From Brotaphodocola sp003480315 (GTDB lineage Bacteria > Bacillota > Clostridia > Lachnospirales > Lachnospiraceae): a stretch of 64,000 nucleotides of DNA. The DNA is taken from the NCBI RefSeq assembly GCF_964246085.1, contig NZ_CAXTPD010000011.1, one strand, 5' to 3'. The notes under the pieces are model-generated. The model made no database searches. It saw only the letters and a list, made by a program, of their open reading frames with translations, and was not told the origin of the DNA. Made by a program: the position numbers and the translations under genes. Shown here piece by piece: positions 35,942-43,140 of the stretch (position 1 is the first letter of the stretch; each line of letters begins with the position of its first letter).

Positions 35942-37387
35942 CTATACCTCTCCTACTTTCTGTTTTGTGATTGCTGAAATGACAATAGTCAGCAAAATGT
36001 TGGTGAAAAATGCCCACATAAATCCAGGCCATCCAAGCGGAGTCACCTTAAGGATTCTTGTTGCGAATAAAATGATGATTCCGGCAGTCATACCGCAGGA
36101 TGCGCCAGCTTTGGTACAGCCTTTCCAATACAGTCCCAGTAAAAACGCCGGTGCTAACTGAGCCAGTCCGGTATACGCAACATCCTGTACGATCTGAACC
36201 AGGGTTTCCGGCGGATCCAGTGCCATGATTCCACAGGCAACTGCGATAGCCAGCACAATTCCCCTGGACAGCAGCATGTTCTGCTTGTCTGAAATTTTTC
36301 CTTTATGGTTTAATAAAACCAAATCCTGGGAAACAATCTGGGAGGAAACCAGGAGCATTGCGTTGATCGTAGAGATACCTGCTGCGATTGCTGCTGCCAT
36401 AACCAGCGCTGCTACCAACCAGTTGGAATGCAGAAGCATGAGAACTGGAAGAATATTATCTGCAGCGCCTACCTGCTCCGGAGTTGCTAAAAGATGTCCT
36501 GCCAGGCCAATAAATAAGGTTGCGACACCATAAATCAAAATCTGGGATACCGGAATACTGATTGCGGATTTTGCAATTGCGTCCTCATCCTTTGCCATCA
36601 GGGATTTGCTCCAGATGTGCGGGCAGAACCATATTCCAAACGGAAGTACTAAAAACTGCATGATCCAGTATTTATCGGTATAAAGCCCCTGCGCGCCCGG
36701 ACGGGATAACATCTCCGGAGCCTGATTGATAATGCCGGTAAACAGTTCTTTGATTCCTCCCACCGGAGCAATCGCGATCCATGCGGCCAGAACAATACCA
36801 ACCATTAAAATGATTGCCTGAATTGCATCAAGAAGTACAACGCCCCCGGCTCCTCCGATCAATACATACATCAGGGAAAACAGGATGGAAACAATAATTG
36901 CTGCTGTATAGGAAATTGCGTTTCCGCTGACAATGCTCATAGCTCTCGCGTTTCCTACATACTGCATGGAAAGAAATACCATGGTCATCAGTACGGAAAT
37001 ACAGGAAGCAAGTACTTTCAGATATTTACTGTTGAAACGGTCCTGAAGGTAATCGCCAAGAGACATATAGCCTTTTTTCTTAGCCAGAATCCGGATCTTA
37101 TTTCCAAAATACACTACCATAAGCGCTACCCACACCTGGCTTAATACCATAACAATGTACGGGATACCATGGGTATAATACATACCCGGTGCTCCAAGAA
37201 ACGCAAAGGTACTCTGCATGGCAGCAATCATAGTCAGCGGAAGCAGTACAGAGCTGACACCACGGTTTGCAAGGAAAAATCCCTCTGCACTTTTCTGTTT
37301 CTTTTTTCGTCCATTACAAATAGTAATGACCAGCATTGCTACTAGATAAAAAATGATAATCCCCAGACTGATCTGTCCTGTACTCAT
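35942..37387 (-). CDS. Sodium:solute symporter, probable orotate importer
   Basis: This 481-aa protein has about 13 membrane helices and belongs to the SSS family (sodium-coupled uptake; LeuT fold). Recognisable parts are GYMSLGDYLQDRFNSKYLKVLAS near residues 105-128 and the sodium-site helices around residues 160-200. It overlaps the preceding small gene by 4 nt (ATGA). The pairing with a DUF3311-like peptide matches YhjC-YhjB of Bacillus. Substrate is inferred only from context: all enzymes of the operon act on orotate or its products, so orotate, dihydroorotate or carbamoyl-aspartate are the candidates. Confidence 0.88.
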   Translation of the reverse strand: MSTGQISLGIIIFYLVAMLVITICNGRKKKQKSAEGFFLANRGVSSVLLPLTMIAAMQSTFAFLGAPGMYYTHGIPYIVMVLSQVWVALMVVYFGNKIRILAKKKGYMSLGDYLQDRFNSKYLKVLASCISVLMTMVFLSMQYVGNARAMSIVSGNAISYTAAIIVSILFSLMYVLIGGAGGVVLLDAIQAIILMVGIVLAAWIAIAPVGGIKELFTGIINQAPEMLSRPGAQGLYTDKYWIMQFLVLPFGIWFCPHIWSKSLMAKDEDAIAKSAISIPVSQILIYGVATLFIGLAGHLLATPEQVGAADNILPVLMLLHSNWLVAALVMAAAIAAGISTINAMLLVSSQIVSQDLVLLNHKGKISDKQNMLLSRGIVLAIAVACGIMALDPPETLVQIVQDVAYTGLAQLAPAFLLGLYWKGCTKAGASCGMTAGIIILFATRILKVTPLGWPGFMWAFFTNILLTIVISAITKQKVGEV

Positions 37388-37605
37388 TCGTTTTCATCCC
37401 CCTTGTCTTTCTTGCTGTTTTTCACAAACACACGGCTTACCCATAATACAAAAACCAGATTTGCGACCATCAGTGTCCACCAGTAAACAAGTGTAAGCGG
37501 CAGCCATCCGAACAGATACATCTGCGGTCCCTTCGTAAATGGAAACGGTATCATGGCAAGCAGCAACAGTACAAGAAATATAACCCCTATTTTTTTATGA
37601 TTCAT
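37384..37605 (-). CDS. DUF3311-like small membrane protein
   Basis: This 73-aa protein has two membrane helices (about residues 5-25 and 33-57) and a lysine-rich C-terminal tail. It resembles the DUF3311 peptides encoded just before SSS symporters, such as Bacillus YhjC, and is probably a small partner of the transporter. The start at 37605 is preferred because AGGAGG falls immediately before it; the longer frame from 37620 would read through that site. It overlaps the end of pyrC by 11 nt and the symporter start by 4 nt. Confidence 0.8.
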   Translation of the reverse strand: MNHKKIGVIFLVLLLLAMIPFPFTKGPQMYLFGWLPLTLVYWWTLMVANLVFVLWVSRVFVKNSKKDKGDENE

Positions 37606-38881
37606 TCTTCTCCTCCTCATCTGTGTACACGATTTGGCCCCGACAAATCGTATATTTTACTTTTCCGTACAGTTCCTCTCCGATAAACGGAGAATTCGCT
37701 GACTTTGACTGAAACTTCTCTACCCTCCATTTCTCTCGTTCATTAAATATAACCAGATCCGCGCTGCCTCCTTTTTTGATGTAGCCACAGTCAAGACCAT
37801 AAAGTCCTGCCGGGATCATTGTCATCTTCTTTAAAAGATGCGGTAGTGTTATATGTCCTTTCCGCACCAGATTCGTAATTCCAAGAGCCAGTGCTGTTTC
37901 CAGCCCAATCATGCCGCTTGGCGCACTCTTTAACTCTTTTGCCTTCTCTTCATTGCTGTGAGGTGCATGATCTGTTGCGATGATGTCCAGCACATCTTCT
38001 TTCAGTCCCCGTATCAATGCATACCGGTCTCGTTCCGTTCTCAGCGGCGGATTTACTTTTGCAAGAGTTCCTTTTTTCAGCACTGCTTCTTCTGTCAGGG
38101 AAAAATGCTGCGGCGTCACTTCCGCAAAAACATTTGCTCCCATTTTCTTCATAAGGCGAATGATCTGAACGGATACTTCACTGCTGACATGCTGGATATT
38201 GATCTTTGCTCCAGTCCGAAGTGCCAGAAGGCAGTCTCTTGCCACCAGAACCTCTTCTGCCAAAGCCGGCGCGCCTTCCAGCCCCAGCTGTTTTGCAACT
38301 TTTCCGCTGTTAATTCCGGAATTCCCGATCAGATCCGGATCTTCCTCATGAAAACTGATCGGAACATCCAGCTCTTTTGCCGCTTTCATGGCGGCCAGAA
38401 CCAGCTTTTCATCTTTAATCGGAATTCCGTCATCGGTAAATCCAATCGCTCCTGCTTGAAGAAGCTTTGGCATATCCGTAAGCTCGTTTCCCTGCAGTCC
38501 CATGGTTACCGCTGCTGTATTGTAAACATGCACAGGAAGGTTTTCTTCTCTTTTTCTCAGATCTTCCAGTGTTTCTACATTGTCTACAACCGGCCGGGTA
38601 TTGGCCATGCAGATGACAGTTGTATATCCACCAGCCGCAGCGGCCCTGGCCCCTGTCTCCACATCTTCCTTGTAAGTAAATCCCGGATCCCTAAAATGCA
38701 CATGAACATCGACCAGACCAGGTGCCACAACATTTCCTTTTGCATGGATTACTTTTTCGTAACTGTCGCTTTCCTGAAACTTACCGATTTCTTTGATAAC
38801 TCCATCCTGGATTACCAGATCAAGTGTTTCATCCAGGCCGGTTTGCGGATCGATCACTCTTCCATCTTTGATTAAAATCAT
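37595..38881 (-). CDS. pyrC: Dihydroorotase
   Basis: Dihydroorotase opens the dihydroorotate ring to N-carbamoyl-L-aspartate; the reaction is freely reversible. The 428-aa amidohydrolase is of the long type I form: metal motif DVHVHFRDPG near residue 60, then a probable carboxylated-lysine or metal-site region FTYKEDVETGARAAAAGGY. Further histidines lie in INIQHVSS, and the catalytic Asp is in IATDHAPHS near 305. It overlaps the amidohydrolase gene by 4 nt (ATGA). Direction here is judged hydrolytic because an N-carbamoyl-amino-acid hydrolase, not aspartate carbamoyltransferase, is its partner. Confidence 0.95.
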   Translation of the reverse strand: MILIKDGRVIDPQTGLDETLDLVIQDGVIKEIGKFQESDSYEKVIHAKGNVVAPGLVDVHVHFRDPGFTYKEDVETGARAAAAGGYTTVICMANTRPVVDNVETLEDLRKREENLPVHVYNTAAVTMGLQGNELTDMPKLLQAGAIGFTDDGIPIKDEKLVLAAMKAAKELDVPISFHEEDPDLIGNSGINSGKVAKQLGLEGAPALAEEVLVARDCLLALRTGAKINIQHVSSEVSVQIIRLMKKMGANVFAEVTPQHFSLTEEAVLKKGTLAKVNPPLRTERDRYALIRGLKEDVLDIIATDHAPHSNEEKAKELKSAPSGMIGLETALALGITNLVRKGHITLPHLLKKMTMIPAGLYGLDCGYIKKGGSADLVIFNEREKWRVEKFQSKSANSPFIGEELYGKVKYTICRGQIVYTDEEEKNES

Positions 38882-40092
38882 GACGCCTCCCCCTTCAGAT
38901 ATTCATAGATCACACGGGCTCCCTCGCAGATATCTGAGATAGATGCAAACTCCATTCTGTTATGGGAAACACCTTTTGTACATGGGATAAACACCATACC
39001 TGTATGGCAGATTCCTGCAAAGGACATTGCGTCATGTCCGGCTCCGCTGACCATTCTTCTGCAGGTTACTCCGATTCTCTTTGCTGCCCGCTCCAGGCCA
39101 TTCTGAACATCTTCGCTCATGTCAATCGGCGGAATCTCACTTGTTTTGATTTCCAGATACTCAATTCCGCGCTTCTTGCAGATCCGTTTCGCACTCTCCC
39201 GCATTTCCCGTTCCATCCGGTCCAGACTGGAATTTTCAATTCCTCTGATATCGACTCCCAGTTCCACTTCACCCGGAATCACATTCAGCGCGTTTGGATG
39301 ATTATTTACCACACCAACCGTTGCAACAGACTGGTATACCGCTTCCCGGTTTCCGATCCGCTCAAGTTCCAGAATAATTTCAGATGCCGCACACATGGCA
39401 TCGCAGCGCATTCCCATAGGCGTTGCTCCGGAATGCTCAGCCATTCCGCGAAGGTAGAGTTTAAAACGTCTCGGTCCTGCAATCGTCTGAACGATTCCAA
39501 CCGGTGTTTCTGCCTCCTCCAATACCTTTCCCTGTTCAATATGCAGTTCCAGATACTGCAGAATTCCACTGATTTTAGATGGATGAAGGCTCAGTCCGCG
39601 CTCCTTAAAAATCTGTTCCAAGCTTTCTCCGGCTTTTGACATCAGACTTCCCACATCCTGTTTATATATTTCTTTTGTAATCAGTCCGCTTCCTATGGTG
39701 CAACAGCCAAAGTTGCTGGATTCCTCACAGCGGAAAGCCCCTACACGCAAAGGAATGCTGACTCCTTCTTTCTTTGCCCATCTCATTACCATGAGACCGG
39801 CAATAATACCGGCAACACCGTCATAACGGCCACCCTCAATGACAGAATCCAGATGCGAGCCTACCAGATAATAATCCCCCGAACTGCTGTTCGAAGCGTA
39901 AGTATTTCCCACTTCATCATGAAAGATCGTGCAATCCAGTTCTTTTGCCAGATCAGAAAATACTGCATGCATTTCATCTTCCTGCTCCGAATACCCTAAC
40001 CTGGTCACCCCTCCGTCTTCTGTACTTCCAACATCGTAAAAACGGTCAAACAGCTTTTCACAATATTGGATGTCCTCAATACGATTCTCCAT
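38878..40092 (-). CDS. M20-family N-carbamoyl-L-amino-acid hydrolase, probable ureidosuccinase
   Basis: This 404-aa metal-dependent amidase belongs to the hydantoinase/carbamoylase group (relatives: N-carbamoyl-L-amino-acid hydrolase, beta-ureidopropionase, allantoate amidohydrolase). Metal ligands are visible in VGSHLDSVIEGGRYDGVAG, FRCEESSNFGCC and LELHIEQGKVLE. A lid/dimer domain starts near residue 210 (GMAEHSGATPMGMRCDA), and the C-terminus has SGAGHDAMS. The family usually has EEGSRF where this has EESSNF. As first gene of the operon beside dihydroorotase, it should cleave N-carbamoyl-L-aspartate to aspartate, CO2 and ammonia. That substrate is inferred from context. Confidence 0.88.
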   Translation of the reverse strand: MENRIEDIQYCEKLFDRFYDVGSTEDGGVTRLGYSEQEDEMHAVFSDLAKELDCTIFHDEVGNTYASNSSSGDYYLVGSHLDSVIEGGRYDGVAGIIAGLMVMRWAKKEGVSIPLRVGAFRCEESSNFGCCTIGSGLITKEIYKQDVGSLMSKAGESLEQIFKERGLSLHPSKISGILQYLELHIEQGKVLEEAETPVGIVQTIAGPRRFKLYLRGMAEHSGATPMGMRCDAMCAASEIILELERIGNREAVYQSVATVGVVNNHPNALNVIPGEVELGVDIRGIENSSLDRMEREMRESAKRICKKRGIEYLEIKTSEIPPIDMSEDVQNGLERAAKRIGVTCRRMVSGAGHDAMSFAGICHTGMVFIPCTKGVSHNRMEFASISDICEGARVIYEYLKGEAS

Positions 40093-40121
40093 CGAAATTC
40101 CTCCTCGAATTTGATGGTTTC

Positions 40122-40190
40122 ATTGTATCCGAAACGGATTTTGTTTGCTATGTCCCTAAAAACAAGCTTTTTCTGATAATTTTTAACCAA
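40122..40190 (-). promoter_or_regulatory. Promoter region of the orotate operon with PucR-box-like site
   Basis: On the minus strand a -10 box TACAAT (40122-40127) has no good -35 partner (TAGCAA at 17 bp), as expected for an activated promoter. A perfect palindrome ATCCG-TTT-CGGAT (40127-40139) touches the -10. TTGGTTAA lies at 40183-40190, about 55 bp upstream. That octamer is the core of the PucR box described in Bacillus subtilis (WWWCNTTGGTTAA as I recall it). Confidence 0.55.
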
Positions 40191-40204
40191 AAAGACAAAG
40201 TCCG

Positions 40205-41383
40205 CTATTTTTCGCTGTTTAGCTTATTGGCCAGAAATGCCAGATAAAACCGGAAATTATCATCCGGCTTTTTTAAATCCATGCCGGTCAGTTCCTGAAT
40301 CCGGTTCAACCGGTACTTAATCGTATTTTTATGGGTATACAGCTTTTGTGCCGTCAACTCTGTACTGTTTCCACATTCAAAATATATATAAAGTGTTTCC
40401 AGAAGCTCCTGATTGCGGATTGGCTTCAGAATGTCTGTCAACATATCTGTTTCGGAAGAACGCAGAAATTTCTCCAGTTCGCAAAACAGCTGCAATTCTT
40501 TATACCTGTAAATCAGTCGATCTCTGTAAAGCATGCTTCCAACGTTCATTGCCTTAAATGCCATGCTGTAGGAGTCACGAATTCCGTTCAATCCACGCTC
40601 TACCGTTCCAATCCCGCACAGCATCCGCATTCTCTCCTGTTTCCAGAACTCATTTAATTCGTCTTCACAAATATAATGTTTGATGACAGATTCTATTTCT
40701 TCTTCCCGCTTTCCTTCCAGCAACAGTAAAAAACCTTTATCCAGCTTCACCATGTAACATCCCGTTATCTTTGGCTCATCTCTCAGCCGATGCTGCAGTG
40801 TCTGGCATAAAAAACGCAGTGCCTTTCGTTCCTGTTCTGTAGGAATATAGCGTTTTCGAAAACAGATATTCACTGCGGCAAAACAATCATGATCTACATC
40901 AAATCCAAACAGATGACCTCTTTCCTTCATAAGAACCTTATCGGTATAGTTATCATATAAAATATCCTTTACATATTTTTCCAGAATTGACGATGTGTTC
41001 TCTTCCTGAAAGATCTGGTCCATGACATTGATCAGAATATCAATATAAGATAAATGAAATGGAATTTCCAACAGCGGAAGATTGCACTGATCTGCTGTTT
41101 CTTTTACTTCTTCTGGTATTTCATCTACATACTGTCCTGTTTTCACCGCAACACAGCAACAGATATCCGACAGTTCCTCGATCAAATGACATTGTTCTTC
41201 CGTTCCCTTCCTGACAGAATAAAAGCTTGTGAGTAGAAAATCATTTCCTTTCAGCCATCGTTTTATATCGGGTACCTCCATTACGGTTACATGTTCCACA
41301 TTTCGATCCAGTCCCGATTTTCCCGCCAGTACCTGTACATTTTTAAAAACAGGAAGGCTAAGTAAATCTTTTACATTTGCCAT
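40205..41383 (-). CDS. PucR-family transcriptional regulator of the orotate operon
   Basis: This regulator has an N-terminal PucR sensor domain (VKDLLSLPVFKNVQVLAG to about residue 130). A middle CdaR GGDEF-like domain spans about 150-300, and a C-terminal helix-turn-helix reads TAQKLYTHKNTIKYRLNRI. PucR activates purine breakdown genes in Bacillus. Here the gene ends 112 nt before the orotate operon in the same direction, so it is the obvious activator, with orotate or a product as ligand. The start at 41383 (MANVKDLL, 392 aa) is preferred over 41398, since GGGGGTG then serves as ribosome site. The weak -35 and direct repeats upstream suggest autoregulation. Confidence 0.9.
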   Translation of the reverse strand: MANVKDLLSLPVFKNVQVLAGKSGLDRNVEHVTVMEVPDIKRWLKGNDFLLTSFYSVRKGTEEQCHLIEELSDICCCVAVKTGQYVDEIPEEVKETADQCNLPLLEIPFHLSYIDILINVMDQIFQEENTSSILEKYVKDILYDNYTDKVLMKERGHLFGFDVDHDCFAAVNICFRKRYIPTEQERKALRFLCQTLQHRLRDEPKITGCYMVKLDKGFLLLLEGKREEEIESVIKHYICEDELNEFWKQERMRMLCGIGTVERGLNGIRDSYSMAFKAMNVGSMLYRDRLIYRYKELQLFCELEKFLRSSETDMLTDILKPIRNQELLETLYIYFECGNSTELTAQKLYTHKNTIKYRLNRIQELTGMDLKKPDDNFRFYLAFLANKLNSEK

Positions 41384-41399
41384 ATTGAACACCCCCATT

Positions 41400-41443
41400 A
41401 CTGTAATAAGAGAAAATTATATTTTACGCTTCTCACTGTAATA
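41400..41443 (-). promoter_or_regulatory. pucR promoter region with direct repeats
   Basis: The 9-mer ACTGTAATA (plus strand) occurs at 41400-41408 and 41435-41443. Between them a minus-strand TATAAT (41416-41421) could be the pucR -10; no convincing -35 is seen. The repeats may be regulator sites. Confidence 0.45.
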
Positions 41444-41519
41444 TTTCAAGAATTAATCTTTGTTATTTATGACATTTTTTTGCTGATTTTATCTTTTAAG
41501 ACAAACTTTTTAAATGGCA

Positions 41520-41548
41520 TTGACTTTTCCAATTAGCAGGTTTATAAT
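41520..41548 (+). promoter_or_regulatory. Promoter of the CdaR/PucR-like gene
   Basis: TTGACT (41520-41525) and TATAAT (41543-41548) are 17 bp apart. Immediately downstream, GTGTTTT-CACA-AAAACAC forms an inverted repeat near the expected start site, a likely operator. Confidence 0.8.
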
Positions 41549-41613
41549 TGTGTTTTCACAAAAACACAGTTTATATTTTATAATTTTCAAACAATTTCAA
41601 GGAGGGCTTTACA

Positions 41614-42429
41614 ATGAACAAATCTGATAACAAAATCACTTTTTCCTCTTTCTACAATAACATCACCATCCATTTCTATGAAGATGATCAGTTAATGGAA
41701 AACGCAGGCAAAACCTTCGGACTTGACATTAAACGGGATTACTTCCTGGCCATCTCTTTTCTGTATCCTTCCGACATGGTTGTTTCCTATGATGAAAAAT
41801 ATAGCCTGATGCAGCTGCTATCTCCGCTCACTTCATACGGACCATTAAACGCAGCTATCGCGCAGCCACAAATGATATTCTGTGATAAAGGTACCAGTAT
41901 GCTGCTGGCCGCTCATACCAAAGAGGAACTGGCCTCCTGCAAGAAACAGGTCGTAGAAAAAGCAATTGCGATCCTCACCGATGAAATTTCCGATGGTTTT
42001 GTCCGCATTGGAATCGGTACCATTGAAAACAGCCTTTCCGGAATCGAAAAGACCTTCCAGAACAGCATCTGCGCAATCAATGCCGGAGAAAAATTCAAAA
42101 AAGAACGCCGTGTCCTGGATTTTATCGGAATGGAAATTTACAGTGCCATCAACGCTATGGTACTTGCTCATGGCGATTCCCTGATCAGCACCATTCTGCT
42201 TCAGTTGACCGAAGAAGAACAGACTATTCTCGGTAAATACTATAAATGCAAAGAAGAAATCCCGCAGACCGCCGCTGCATTAAACATCACTACGCAGGAA
42301 GTCACCGATGCCCTGACGCGGGTAAAAACCAAAACCGGACTGGATGTCCACGATACAGAGGATAATTTTAAACTGAATTTTGTCATGATTGCCAAGAGAG
42401 TTCTGGAAAAAGAAAAAAGACGCCGTTAG
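41614..42429 (+). CDS. CdaR/PucR-like regulator without N-terminal sensor
   Basis: This 271-aa protein matches only the second half of PucR/CdaR regulators: a GGDEF-like domain (FGLDIKRDYFLAISFLYP to about residue 170, including GFVRIGIGTIENSLSGIEKTF) and a C-terminal helix-turn-helix (QTAAALNITTQEVTDALTRV). The PucR sensor domain is absent. AAGGAGGG precedes the start with good spacing, so this is not a broken gene. It is transcribed away from pucR across a 230-nt control region, with its own promoter and terminator. It may modulate the same operon, for example by pairing with PucR; this is inference. Confidence 0.82.
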   Translation: MNKSDNKITFSSFYNNITIHFYEDDQLMENAGKTFGLDIKRDYFLAISFLYPSDMVVSYDEKYSLMQLLSPLTSYGPLNAAIAQPQMIFCDKGTSMLLAAHTKEELASCKKQVVEKAIAILTDEISDGFVRIGIGTIENSLSGIEKTFQNSICAINAGEKFKKERRVLDFIGMEIYSAINAMVLAHGDSLISTILLQLTEEEQTILGKYYKCKEEIPQTAAALNITTQEVTDALTRVKTKTGLDVHDTEDNFKLNFVMIAKRVLEKEKRRR

Positions 42430-42456
42430 GCTTGTTTCTTAAACAATCCTGTATGC

Positions 42457-42499
42457 AAAAAGCTCCCGCTTTTCCTTAATTGGAAACGGGAGCTTTTTT
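42457..42499 (+). terminator. Terminator of the CdaR/PucR-like gene
   Basis: A perfect 12-bp stem AAAAAGCTCCCG/CGGGAGCTTTTT with extra pairing (TTTCC/GGAAA) ends in a T run; it works in both directions. Confidence 0.9.
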
Positions 42500-42518
42500 G
42501 AATGAAATAAATAAATTG

Positions 42519-42742
42519 TTAAATATCCAGCGCCGCATGATACCCTTCATACACTGCATTCGTGATGGTGGATACGCGGTGGGCATCGCCGATAATTCTT
42601 ACAAACGGCGCGCTGTCACGCAGCTCGTAAAAAGCTGTAGATTTCGGGCCAATGCCGCCGTCATTGGTAATGTCCGTTCCTCCCATAGGTGCGGAAAACA
42701 TGCGATTGCGGAATGTAACACCTCCAATCCGGATGAGACTTC
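42519..42742 (-). pseudogene. Flavin oxidoreductase remnant, middle deleted
   Basis: The frame joins the N-terminal motif of an old-yellow-enzyme/2,4-dienoyl-CoA-reductase-like protein (IRIGGVTFRNRMFSAPMGG) to its C-terminal end (STAFYELRD, then FVRIIGDAHRVSTITNAVYE), skipping several hundred residues. The extreme N-terminus is also lost, since a TGA lies just upstream in frame. The gene cannot work and marks a deletion next to the island border. Confidence 0.75.
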
Positions 42743-43128
42743 CTGATTTTCCAGTTCATCCCACTGAAACTCCAGTTCCTGATCATATGCTTTCAGCTCA
42801 GACAGCTGCTCCGCCGGAAAACATTCAAGGTTCCACAGGCAAATCCAATACGGAAAGTACGACGATGTTTTGCAATCTGCTGCATTTTCTGTTTGATTTC
42901 TTCCATCCGGTATAACAGTTCTTCACTCTGCGCGTAAAAATAATGTCCGGCCTCCGTCGGAGTTGTTCCGTTTGCCGCACGCACAAAAAGCTCAACCTGC
43001 AGTTCACTTTCCAGATTCCGGATGATGCGGCTTAAGCCCTGCACATTGATAAAAAGCTGGCTCGCCGCTTTGTTGATGATGCATGCTTCGTATACAAGAC
43101 GAAAGCAACGAATATCTCTGGTATCCAT
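42740..43128 (-). pseudogene. lysR N-terminal remnant with frameshift
   Basis: The first 101 codons give a LysR-type helix-turn-helix (CIINKAASQLFINVQGLSRI) and linker helix. Near 42825 one base seems to be missing (TTGAATG): the next frame continues sensibly as ECFPAEQLSELKAYDQELEF and QWDELENQE, the first strand and helix of the effector domain. Homology then stops at about 42740, where the flavin oxidoreductase fragment begins. Together with the 127-residue C-terminal piece at 29.5 kb it would make a nearly full LysR protein. Confidence 0.8.
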
Positions 43129-43140
43129 AAAAGTCTTCCT

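Noticed and set aside
37384..37620. Longer start of the DUF3311-like gene at 37620
   Set aside because: The AGGAGG that must serve as ribosome site lies inside that extension; the start at 37605 fits better.
34326..40092. Reading the pyrC-pyrK-pyrD genes as an ordinary pyrimidine biosynthesis operon
   Set aside because: carAB, pyrB, pyrE and pyrF are missing, while an N-carbamoyl-amino-acid hydrolase, aspartase, fumarase, malic enzyme, symporter and PucR regulator are co-transcribed. That set fits breakdown.
42652..42915. Plus-strand frame across the lysR and oxidoreductase remnants
   Set aside because: It has no domain match. The minus-strand frames give clear LysR and flavin-oxidoreductase similarity, so this is a shadow over pseudogenes.
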